This document shows, piece after piece, positions 7,415 to 14,143 of a stretch of DNA of 14,610 nt. A model generated the notes under the pieces. That model worked only from the letters and a program-made list of their open reading frames with translations, was not told the origin of the DNA and ran no database searches. The position numbers and the translations under genes were made by a program. Each line of letters opens with the position of its first letter. Within the stretch, counting starts at the first letter, position 1. The stretch is from Acidimicrobiales bacterium (GTDB lineage: Bacteria > Actinomycetota > Acidimicrobiia > Acidimicrobiales > UBA8190), in contig JASHZK010000266.1 of NCBI GenBank assembly GCA_030042575.1, positions 1 to 14,610 of the forward strand. Direction: 5' to 3'.

Positions 7415-7415
7415 G
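7403..7415. promoter_or_regulatory. Candidate PadR operator (CTTGC-CAT-GCAAG)
   Basis: A perfect inverted repeat with five-base arms and a three-base centre covers the -35 box of the PadR operon promoter. Binding there would block RNA polymerase. PadR proteins usually autoregulate through dyads at their own promoter; the known consensus (ATGT/ACAT-type) differs, so the assignment rests on symmetry and position. Confidence 0.4.
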
Positions 7416-7528
7416 GGTACGGGAAGTGGGCGGGCGGGGTGGATCGTCCCTGCCCTGGTTCGGTGAGTCTTGCCCCTGAGGCCGTGCGGCGCCTTCCACT
7501 CGCGAGGCTCTTGGGACGGGTCAGTGGC

Positions 7529-7906
7529 TCAACATGACCGACCTTCGAGGGCGCTGCGGGCGATGTCTCGCACGTTGAACGGTGCCGTCACCGCCAGTGC
7601 CTCCAGCCAGGTCCGAAGTGGTGATGCGCCTACGATCCTGATCACGCTGCGCAGCGCCTCGGCGCGCACGTAGATGTCGGGTCCGAACTCGGCCGCCACT
7701 CGAAGCGCCGGTACCGCTTCTCGTGCATGCAGCATCCCCAGGGTCTTGGCTGCTGTCACCGCCCGGTCGCCGTCGGGATGCCTCAGCGCCCAGACCAGTC
7801 CGTCCGTACGGGAGAGATCGTCAGGGGGTTCGACGGGCTGGTGGCAGACTACGCACGGGCCTCTCGGTTGGTCGTTCAGCGCGTAACAGTGAAAGCACCA
7901 GAACAC
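7529..7906 (-). CDS. Zinc-ribbon plus HEAT-repeat protein, 125 aa
   Basis: The frame opens with GTG at 7906-7904 and is preceded in frame by TGA at 7918-7916. Residues 4-21 form a likely zinc-binding knuckle: Cys4-x2-Cys7-x10-Cys18-x2-Cys21. From about residue 36 there are two to three HEAT/PBS-lyase-type helical repeats ('AVTAAKTLGMLHAREAVPALRVAAEF', 'YVRAEALRSVIRIVG'). Such short HEAT proteins act as protein-binding adaptors. It is the last gene of the run that begins with the hydrogenase-like operon, so a helper role in assembly or regulation of that complex is possible but not shown. The ribosome site is poor (GAGAGA about 17 bases upstream), and the upstream mini-frame of 16 codons starting at an ATGA overlap (7963) may couple translation. 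I see no clear terminator hairpin in the 150 bases between it and the PadR start. Confidence 0.72.
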   Translation of the reverse strand: MFWCFHCYALNDQPRGPCVVCHQPVEPPDDLSRTDGLVWALRHPDGDRAVTAAKTLGMLHAREAVPALRVAAEFGPDIYVRAEALRSVIRIVGASPLRTWLEALAVTAPFNVRDIARSALEGRSC

Positions 7907-7959
7907 GCGACGGGCTCAGTTCTCTCGCGTTTGTCCAAGCTGGTGAGCCACGTGACCGC

Positions 7960-8250
7960 TCATGGGACCGGGTTGGTGTCTTCCCATTGCCACCGCCAGT
8001 CGCCGAGCTCGAGGGCCCGGCGGATGAGCCAGTAGACCTGTCGGGTGGGGTGGTCGGGGTGATCTCGGAGGCGGGCCATCACGATCCGGCGGGCGCTCGA
8101 GATGACCTCCAGCTCCTCGCCCGCCATCGTGGCCAACTCTTCTGCGGCTTCGTTGATCCCGCTCAGCCCGCTGTCGGCCAGCTCGTAGGCCCGGAGCAAA
8201 AGCAGCTCCACTTGCCGGGGAAGCGATGGAGGGTCGCCCTGGGCGTTCAC
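7960..8250 (-). CDS. Hypothetical small helical protein, 96 aa
   Basis: The GTG at 8250-8248 overlaps the stop of the preceding 44-codon frame (GTGA). The product is soluble, acidic to neutral and predicted to be helical: 'PRQVELLLLRAYELADSGLSGINEAAEELA', 'ELEVISSARRIVMARLRDHPDHP' and 'QVYWLIRRALELGDWRWQWED'. I recognise no family. The frame has high third-position GC, and this strong signal continues upstream of the GTG to about 8310, so the true reading frame may begin earlier through a frameshift from the 44-codon frame. Its stop overlaps an ATG (ATGA at 7960-7963). It lies in the apparent operon of the Ehr-like complex, between the HyfB-like gene and the zinc-ribbon/HEAT gene. Confidence 0.6.
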   Translation of the reverse strand: MNAQGDPPSLPRQVELLLLRAYELADSGLSGINEAAEELATMAGEELEVISSARRIVMARLRDHPDHPTRQVYWLIRRALELGDWRWQWEDTNPVP

Positions 8251-8381
8251 GGACACCTGGCGTCGCCACAGGCCCGCCGACGTCTGTCCCCAGCCGGCCA
8301 GCTGTACTCGTAGGAGCCGAGCACCTCCCGCTCGTGGCCCTCGGTCGCCTCGTTTCCTTCGTACCACGGGATCGGTTTCAC
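8247..8381 (-). CDS. Small ORF, 44 aa, directly downstream of the HyfB-like gene
   Basis: The GTG at 8381-8379 begins five bases after the HyfB-like stop, and GAGG overlapping the end of that gene lies seven bases upstream, a good ribosome site. The product starts 'MKPIPWYEGNEATEGHEREV' and continues 'LGSYEYSWPAG'; this first part has normal composition and high third-position GC. The last dozen residues ('DRRRRACGDARC') look like an out-of-frame reading, with A or T in several third positions. Either this is a short protein translationally coupled to the 96-residue gene, or it is the N-terminus of one protein of about 139 residues whose frame was shifted near 8288-8291. No family is recognised. 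Confidence 0.5.
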   Translation of the reverse strand: MKPIPWYEGNEATEGHEREVLGSYEYSWPAGDRRRRACGDARCP

Positions 8382-8385
8382 GGGT

Positions 8386-10413
8386 CTACCTCATCGTCGC
8401 CACGATCACCAGGAGGACCAACAAGGCGACGAGCATGTAGCCGACGTAGGCGTCGAGTCGTCCCGACTGCAGGCGTTTGGTTCCCGTGGCCAGCCACAGC
8501 CAGACGGCCCGGGCTGGGCGGTACAGGTAGGCCAGCACGGGCTCTACCACCATCGTCTCCACAGCCACGTGGCCGTGGAGGTCCTCGTCTGCCTCGGGTT
8601 CGACGTGGACGAGGCTGCGGCGCGATCCCAGGACGTTCGACAGCACGTGGCGGAGCACGTTGGCGTACCCGAAGGCGCTGTACTCGTCGGCCCCGGCCAC
8701 TCCGGACGTGGCCGAGCGCCATGCCGGCACCCGTCGTACCCGCAGCAGGCCACGGCGGGACAAGACCACCGTGGCCGACGTGACCGTGGCGAAGGCGATG
8801 GGCATGACCACGAAGAGCCACGACGGCGACAGGATCGAGAAATCCGGGAATACCGGTTGGAGCACCCAGGGCGAGCGCAGCGCCGAGAGCGCCGTGTGTC
8901 CGCCGAGCACGACGGCCAGGCCCCGGCCCAGGTACCGGATCACCCATGGAGCAGCCGCCGACAGGGCCAGACAGGGGAGGGCCAGCAGCCCGAGCCCGAG
9001 GACGCCGAGGGGATTTCTGTCGTCGGCCGAACGCGGGTGCGTCGTCTCGGGCGACCGTCCGAGGACGGTGAGCCCGATGAGCCGGATGAAGGCCAGGGCG
9101 GCCAGGCCCAGGCTCAGCGCCACCAGGGCACCGGCGAAGGCCATCGACAGGCGGACGGCGAGCTGGTGGACGCGGAATTCCTGCAGCAGTGCCTCGAGCA
9201 TGAACCATTCCGACACGAAGCCGATCGTCGGTGGCAGTCCGGCCATGGTGAGCGAGCCGAGGCCGAATGCCGCTCCGCTCACGGGATGCCGGCGCCCGAT
9301 CCCCCGCAGCGTCTCGAGGTCGTCTGTGCCGAAGTCGGATTCCACGAAGGCCGAGGCGCCGAAGAGGGCGGATTTGGCGACTGCATGGGCCAGGATCTGG
9401 AGGCTGGCGGCCAGCAGCCCCACCGCCGCCACCCCCGGGTGGCCCGTCGCCTCCCCGGCGAGTGCCACGCCGTAGCCGACGAGGATGAGGCCGGCGTTCT
9501 CGACACTCGAGTAGGCGACGACCCGGTTGAGCCGGCCCTGTACCGCCCCGAAGGCGATACCTCCGAAAGCGGTGAGGCCACCGATCACCAGCACGGCCAC
9601 GGCCAGCCACAGTGGTGGCGCACCCAGGATCCCGAGGAAGCGCCACAGTCCGTAGAACCCGACGTTGGCGGCCAGGCCGGCCATGGCGGCCCGGGCCGGG
9701 CCGGGGGCGGCCGGGTACCCCGAGGGGAGCCACACGTGGAAGGGAACCAGCCCGACCTTGGCCGCGCATCCGACCACGACGAGAGCGAAGGCGGCGTCGG
9801 TGGTGGGGGAGTGCGCCAGGTGGTGCCAAGCCGACAGCGAGGTGCTGTGAGCCTTCCCGCTCAGCAGCAGGAAGCCGATCAGCAGGGCGCCGCCGCCGAC
9901 CTTGCCGATGCCGAGGGTGAGCCAGCTGGCTCGGCGCGTCCCGGGCTGTCGGCGCTGGATGCTGGTGAGCGCGTAGAAACCGAGGGTCAGCGCCTCCCAG
10001 GCGAAGAGGAAGGTGAAGGCGTCAGCCGCCAGCACGATCACCGTGACGGCACCGAGGACGAGCAGGTAGGCGGCGGCTGTGGCGTGGCCCCGTACTCTGT
10101 CGGGAGGAAGCGCCCAGGCGACGAAGCAACTCGATATGGCCACGCCGAGACCACCGGTGAGGGTGAGAAAGAGCCCGGCCAGGGGATCGAGCTGGACCAG
10201 GGTGTGGTCCACGGCGAGGGTCGTGCCCAGATCGAAGACGTGCCGGGCGCCGAGGACGCTTCTCACCCCCACGGCGCACACCAGGGCGCTACCGACGGCA
10301 CCCGCCCCATATGGAGCCAGGCGCCCCCATCGCCGTCGCGCCCCCACGAGCAGGTCGACGCCGGCTCCGGCGGCCCAGACCGCCAAGGCGGCGATCAGGA
10401 GGACGCCGTTCAT
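8386..10413 (-). CDS. hyfB: HyfB/HycC-like proton-translocating membrane subunit, 675 aa
   Basis: The ATG at 10413 overlaps the stop of the ferredoxin-NuoB fusion (ATGA), with GGAGGA four bases upstream. Many membrane helices and the Proton_antipo_M core are evident; 675 residues is the HyfB size (hydrogenase-4 component B), larger than NuoL-like subunits of Mrp type. Charged residues of the antiporter half-channels are present: Glu140 ('FAWEALTLGFYALT'), Lys219 and His226 ('AKVGLVPFHVWLP'), Lys347 ('HAVAKSALFGASAF') and Glu402 ('GFVSEWFMLEALL'). A C-terminal extension after 'GADEYSAFGYANVLRHVL' ends in one more helix, as in HyfB. In the family it moves protons (or Na+) driven by redox chemistry in the peripheral arm. 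Here that arm lacks its usual cofactor ligands, so the driving reaction is unclear. Confidence 0.9.
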   Translation of the reverse strand: MNGVLLIAALAVWAAGAGVDLLVGARRRWGRLAPYGAGAVGSALVCAVGVRSVLGARHVFDLGTTLAVDHTLVQLDPLAGLFLTLTGGLGVAISSCFVAWALPPDRVRGHATAAAYLLVLGAVTVIVLAADAFTFLFAWEALTLGFYALTSIQRRQPGTRRASWLTLGIGKVGGGALLIGFLLLSGKAHSTSLSAWHHLAHSPTTDAAFALVVVGCAAKVGLVPFHVWLPSGYPAAPGPARAAMAGLAANVGFYGLWRFLGILGAPPLWLAVAVLVIGGLTAFGGIAFGAVQGRLNRVVAYSSVENAGLILVGYGVALAGEATGHPGVAAVGLLAASLQILAHAVAKSALFGASAFVESDFGTDDLETLRGIGRRHPVSGAAFGLGSLTMAGLPPTIGFVSEWFMLEALLQEFRVHQLAVRLSMAFAGALVALSLGLAALAFIRLIGLTVLGRSPETTHPRSADDRNPLGVLGLGLLALPCLALSAAAPWVIRYLGRGLAVVLGGHTALSALRSPWVLQPVFPDFSILSPSWLFVVMPIAFATVTSATVVLSRRGLLRVRRVPAWRSATSGVAGADEYSAFGYANVLRHVLSNVLGSRRSLVHVEPEADEDLHGHVAVETMVVEPVLAYLYRPARAVWLWLATGTKRLQSGRLDAYVGYMLVALLVLLVIVATMR

Positions 10414-11222
10414 CTCGTCCTCCGATCGTCCGGGAGCAGTCCCAGCGCCAAAAGCAGGCCATGGAGGAGGCTGAAGGGGCTCGGGGGCGACCCTGGGACG
10501 TACACGTCGGGCGGGACGAGCGCCCCGATCCCGCCCAGCGACGCATAGGTGGGCCCCACCAGGCCGCCGCTGACGGCGTCGGTGCCGGCGGCCACGAGGA
10601 CCTTCGGGTCGGGCATCGCCTCCAAGGTCCGTCGCAGCTCCTCGGTCATCCCGGCCGTGCCCACCCCGGTGACGAGGAGGATGTCGGCATGGCGCGGGCT
10701 GGCGGTGAAGAACATGCCCAAGCGCTGTATGTCGTAGATCGGTCCGGTGAGCGCCGAGATCTCGGCCTCCTCGGCGCCGTCGGATCCGCCGTCGACATGA
10801 CGGATGTGGATGGAGCGGCGCAGACCACGCACGCGGCGGGCGAGCTCGGACCGGACGGCACGGGTCTCCTCCTCGGTTCCCGGGCTCGGCGGTACCACCA
10901 GTGCTGTTCGGGTCAGGCCGGCCGTCTCGGTGTCGGGCACGAAGGCGAAGAGGTCAGGTCGACCTTCGACACAGCGGCCGCACAAGATGCAGCGTCCCCG
11001 GTCGACGCGCACCGTCTGGGCCGAGTCGTCGTCCACGAAGATCGCCCCCGTCGGGCACAGTCCTGCCGGTATCTCGGGGTCACCACCGGTCTGTCGGTCC
11101 ACGGCCGGTGCCGGCGAGAGCACGGTGATCGCCCCGTCGAACAAGGCGCCGTAGCCGTCTGGACGCCGGGGATAACGGGTCGTGACGACGCCGTCGCGCA
11201 GTCCTCGCAGCACCCACGGCAT
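10410..11222 (-). CDS. Ferredoxin-NuoB/HycG-like fusion, N2 cysteines absent, 270 aa
   Basis: The start is the ATG at 11222-11220 ('MPWVLRGLRDGVVTTRYP', a conserved opening of HyfH-like ferredoxins); it shares one base with the HyfG-like stop (TGATG). Residues 1-95 are a ferredoxin domain with Cys56 ('CPTGAI') and Cys78, Cys81, Cys84 ('CILCGRC'). The first CxxCxxC triplet is missing and the last cysteine of the second motif is Arg88, so exactly one [4Fe-4S] site can form. Residues 138-260 align with NuoB/HycG ('HVDGGSDGAEE', 'YDIQRLGMFFTASPRHADILLVTG', 'PDPKVLVAAGTDA', 'VYVPGSPPSPF'). All four cysteines of the N2-like cluster are replaced: Asp148, Glu151, Asp215 and Ser245. In relatives this subunit passes electrons to the NiFe or quinone site; here that path appears lost. 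The fusion order is ferredoxin first. Confidence 0.88.
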   Translation of the reverse strand: MPWVLRGLRDGVVTTRYPRRPDGYGALFDGAITVLSPAPAVDRQTGGDPEIPAGLCPTGAIFVDDDSAQTVRVDRGRCILCGRCVEGRPDLFAFVPDTETAGLTRTALVVPPSPGTEEETRAVRSELARRVRGLRRSIHIRHVDGGSDGAEEAEISALTGPIYDIQRLGMFFTASPRHADILLVTGVGTAGMTEELRRTLEAMPDPKVLVAAGTDAVSGGLVGPTYASLGGIGALVPPDVYVPGSPPSPFSLLHGLLLALGLLPDDRRTR

Positions 11223-12712
11223 CAGCCCGAGACCCCCGCCATGGAAAGGCCGAAGCTGGCCTCGATGAAGACGAAATCGGTGAAGATGTCGCCCCGGAAC
11301 GCTTCGTGGAAGATCGCCAAATTGTGGAACGAGGCGGTGCGAGGCTTCACCCTCGTGAGCCGTCCCTCGGTGACCTCGACGAGGTAGAGCAGCTCGCCCT
11401 GGGGCGCCTCCACGGAACTGAGCACGCTGCCGTCCACAACCGGTGTGGGCCGTCGCCATTCGTCGTCCGACGTCTCGTCGAGTTCGTCCAGGGCCTGGCG
11501 CACGAGATGAAGGGCCTGTCCGATCTCGTCCAGGCGGACGCGCTGGCGGGCCAGGGCGTCCCCCTCCCGATGACCGGTGGCCACCTCGAAGCCGAGGTGG
11601 CCGTAGGCGCCGTAGGGGCGGTCGGCGCGGACGTCGCCGGGGAGGCCGGACCCACGGCCCACCGGACCGACGGCCCCGTGGTCCGTGGCCACCTGGGTCG
11701 GAACGGCGCCCGTTCCCCGCAGGCGGTCCAAGAAGGACGGGGTCGTCATCAAGGCGTGGAGGTCGGCGCGCAGGGCTCCCTGCAGGGCGCCGAGCTCTCC
11801 GTTCGCCTCGCTCGGGGCCAGACGCGGTGGGCCCGACACCCCTCCGGGGACGACCACCCCGCGACCGAAGCGATGGCCGCACAGTCTCGCCCGGAGTCGC
11901 ATGAGCCGCTCCTTGTGCACGTGCAGGCGGGCATTGGCCACCGCCTGACCGGCGCCCTCGGTGTGGCGGATGACCGAGTCGAGATGGGTGGCGATCCGCT
12001 CCAGCTCGGCATGTGCGACCCGCAGCAGCGCCGCGGGGCGAGGAACGGAGATGTCGGCCAGTTGCTCGAGCGCCTGGGAGAAGGCGAGGGCGTGAGCGAC
12101 GGTGGCGGTGCCCTCGACACGCTCGGCCAGCAGCACCGCATCGGCCGGCTCCAGGTCCTGGAACCGCCGTTCGATCCCCCGGTGCTTGTGGTACACCCGC
12201 GTGCGGAGGTGCGGGATCTCCTCGCCCACCGTCTCTACCAGGTACTCGACGGCCTCGAAGACACCTGAGCGCACGGGCCCATAGGGGATGGTGAAGACGC
12301 CCTGTCCGACGACGTGGGCGGGGAGACCGGTCACGTCGAGCTCGACCGAGACCGGCCCCCTCCGTGCGCCAGGCCGGGGCAGATCCTCACCCGACCGGGG
12401 CAGCACCAGGGGGTCGAGGCGACGATGACCGCTCGGCACCAGGCCGAACAGGTCGTGGATCTCCCGCTCGTACCACGCCGCCGCCGCCACCAGCGGGGTG
12501 AGGGCCGGGTACGAGCGGACGCCGGGGGGAAGTTGGCAGGCGAGAACCGTGAGGTCCCGGTCGGAGGCCAGGACCGCCTGGAGCGCCGTGGAGCCGTCGT
12601 CGGCGGCCGTGGCCACAAGAGCGACGAAGCGCCGGCCGGACCGGACCTCCTGAGCGACCGCCTCGGCCAGCTCTTGCGGAGCCATCCGCACGGTGAGGGC
12701 GGCGCCCGTCAC
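11222..12712 (-). CDS. HyfG/HycE-like (NuoC-NuoD) large subunit without NiFe ligands, 496 aa
   Basis: The GTG at 12712-12710 overlaps the HyfF-like stop (GTGA); an ATG nine codons later is an alternative. Residues 1-115 are the NuoC-like 30-kDa domain ('YPALTPLVAAAAWYEREIHDLFGL'). Residues 135-496 match the hydrogenase large subunit/NuoD domain ('YGPVRSGVFEAVEYLVETVGEEI', 'RVYHKHRGIERRF'). The L1 motif, normally RVCGIC, reads R198-V-E-G-T-A203, and the C-terminal SLDPCxxC reads S486-F-G-L-S-M-A-G493. All four NiFe-binding cysteines are thus replaced (Glu200, Ala203, Ser490, Gly493), while the flanking sequence aligns without gaps. It cannot be a hydrogenase of the known type. This is the mark of the energy-converting-hydrogenase-related (Ehr) group, to which I recall the Mycobacterium tuberculosis Rv0082-Rv0087 proteins belong. 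The chain ends three residues after the L2-equivalent motif. Confidence 0.9.
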   Translation of the reverse strand: MTGAALTVRMAPQELAEAVAQEVRSGRRFVALVATAADDGSTALQAVLASDRDLTVLACQLPPGVRSYPALTPLVAAAAWYEREIHDLFGLVPSGHRRLDPLVLPRSGEDLPRPGARRGPVSVELDVTGLPAHVVGQGVFTIPYGPVRSGVFEAVEYLVETVGEEIPHLRTRVYHKHRGIERRFQDLEPADAVLLAERVEGTATVAHALAFSQALEQLADISVPRPAALLRVAHAELERIATHLDSVIRHTEGAGQAVANARLHVHKERLMRLRARLCGHRFGRGVVVPGGVSGPPRLAPSEANGELGALQGALRADLHALMTTPSFLDRLRGTGAVPTQVATDHGAVGPVGRGSGLPGDVRADRPYGAYGHLGFEVATGHREGDALARQRVRLDEIGQALHLVRQALDELDETSDDEWRRPTPVVDGSVLSSVEAPQGELLYLVEVTEGRLTRVKPRTASFHNLAIFHEAFRGDIFTDFVFIEASFGLSMAGVSG

Positions 12713-14142
12713 CGCAGCTCCCGGGCGGCCCGAGTGAGGAGGTCCGACAGCTGGCCGGGGGGATGGACACCGAGGACGGCCAGGGCCACCAGGCCGAGGA
12801 GCATGGCCATCACGATCCAGCGGCTCGTCTCCCCCCGGACGGCGCCCTCGGGCGCCGTTCCCAACATGGCCTGTCCGGCGAACCACGTGAGGCCGAAGGT
12901 CCCCAGGGTGACGAGGACCACGAGCACGGCGACCACGGCGTCGCGCGGGTCCGACAGCCCTCCGGAAACGATCAGGAACTCGCTTCGGAAGATGCCGAAA
13001 GGCGGCATGGCGCAGAGCCCGAGCACGGCCAGGACCAGCATGGGACCGCTCCAGGGCAGCAGCCCGATCCCACCTCGCATCCGCCCGATCTCCTTGGTGC
13101 CGAACTTGCGTATGGCGCTGCCGGCACCGAAGAAGGCCGTGCCCTTGGCCGCGGCGTGGGCCAGCACGTGGAGCAACACCCCCACGACGGCGATCGGGGC
13201 GGAGAAGCTCATGCCGATGGCGACGACGCCCATGTGCTCGATGCTCGAATAGGCGAAGAGGCGTTTGAGGTCTCGCTGGTTGGCCAGGTACAGCGCGGCC
13301 AGCCCCAGTGAGGCCAAGCCGAAGCCGAGCATGACGTTGCGGGGGAACACCGGACCGATGGCGCCCACGGCGACCTGGTAGAAGCGCAAGATGGCGTAGA
13401 AGCTCACGGCCAGAAGCGATCCGGAGAGCATGGCTGACACCGGAGTGGGCGCCTCCGAGTGGGCGTCAGGCAGCCAGGTGTGGACCGGGACCAGCCCCAT
13501 CTTCGTCCCGTAGCCCAGCACGGCCAGGACGAAGGCAAGGCGGACCATCTGGGGCGGGAGGTGGCCGGCGGCGCTCAAGAGCTTGGGGTAGAAGAGCTCG
13601 TAGGACCCCCCGAGCACCGTGGAACCGGCGTAGTACATGACGACGGTGGCGAACAGGGCGATGCCCAGTCCCATCGAGGCGATGATCACGTACTTCCAGG
13701 CGGCCTCGGCCGCCCCGTCGGTGTCGTCGATGGCCACGAGCAGTGCCGAGACGATAGTGGTCACCTCCACGGCCACCCACAGCAAGGCCAGACCGTTCAC
13801 GAGGGGAGCCATGACCATGGCCCAGGCGAAGACGTTCAGCCCGGCGAAGAAACGCCGGCGATAGCGCGTCCCCTCCTCGGCCCGGACGTAGCCGACGGCG
13901 AACACGGCGGTGGAGAAGTAGAGGAAGGTCACCGCCAGCAAGAAGACGACGGACAACGAGTCGACCCGGAGCCAGCCCGACAGCGCCGTCGTCGTCGACG
14001 CCGGCACCAGCGCCACGGCCATGACGAACGTGACGGCGCTGCTGGCCAGGGTCAGACTCTGGCCCACTCGGACCGGAGCCCACCACGAGAGCAGGCTGGC
14101 GACCGGCGGCACGGCCAGGAGCACGAGCAGGTCCCAGCCCAC
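12709..14142 (-). CDS. hyfF: HyfF-like proton-translocating membrane subunit, 477 aa
   Basis: The GTG at 14142-14140 lies one base after the HyfE-like stop. The protein is almost entirely membrane helices with the Proton_antipo_M core. Conserved residues are visible: Glu126 ('LLWVAVEVTTI'), Lys150 ('AWKYVIIASMG'), Lys214 and His221 ('GTKMGLVPVHTWLPDAHSEAPTPVSAMLSG' region), Lys333 ('LAHAAAKGTAFFGAG') and Glu388 ('FGIFRSEF'). Glu126 instead of the non-charged residue of inactive paralogues, together with the two lysines, indicates a working half-channel pair. Length is slightly below the Escherichia coli HyfF value of about 526. 'YSSIEHMGVVAIG' is the usual HyfF/MrpD signature after helix eight. 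Its stop overlaps the start of the HyfG-like gene, so translation is coupled to the peripheral arm subunits. Confidence 0.92.
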   Translation of the reverse strand: MGWDLLVLLAVPPVASLLSWWAPVRVGQSLTLASSAVTFVMAVALVPASTTTALSGWLRVDSLSVVFLLAVTFLYFSTAVFAVGYVRAEEGTRYRRRFFAGLNVFAWAMVMAPLVNGLALLWVAVEVTTIVSALLVAIDDTDGAAEAAWKYVIIASMGLGIALFATVVMYYAGSTVLGGSYELFYPKLLSAAGHLPPQMVRLAFVLAVLGYGTKMGLVPVHTWLPDAHSEAPTPVSAMLSGSLLAVSFYAILRFYQVAVGAIGPVFPRNVMLGFGLASLGLAALYLANQRDLKRLFAYSSIEHMGVVAIGMSFSAPIAVVGVLLHVLAHAAAKGTAFFGAGSAIRKFGTKEIGRMRGGIGLLPWSGPMLVLAVLGLCAMPPFGIFRSEFLIVSGGLSDPRDAVVAVLVVLVTLGTFGLTWFAGQAMLGTAPEGAVRGETSRWIVMAMLLGLVALAVLGVHPPGQLSDLLTRAARELR

Positions 14143-14143
14143 T

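Noticed and set aside
7445..7518. CGTCCC / GGGACG repeat downstream of the HEAT gene
   Set aside because: Six-base arms separated by more than 60 bases in GC-rich DNA are expected by chance and give no terminator-like structure.
8251..8367. N-terminal extension of the 96-residue gene to a GTG at 8367
   Set aside because: The first part is Arg/Gly-rich ('RRKRGDRGPRAGG') and out of frame with the better-looking 44-codon frame; only the stretch after about 8310 may be coding, which is covered by the frameshift finding.
8569..10548. 659-codon open frame on the plus strand opposite the HyfB-like gene
   Set aside because: The translation is dominated by Gly, Glu, Gln, Arg and Asp with no hydrophobic core or motif, while the opposite strand encodes a clear membrane subunit. 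It is an antisense shadow.
11223..11882. Upstream extension of the ferredoxin-NuoB frame
   Set aside because: The extension is an Arg/Pro/Gly-rich shadow of the HyfG-like gene; 'MPWVLRGLRDG' with the TGATG overlap is the natural start.
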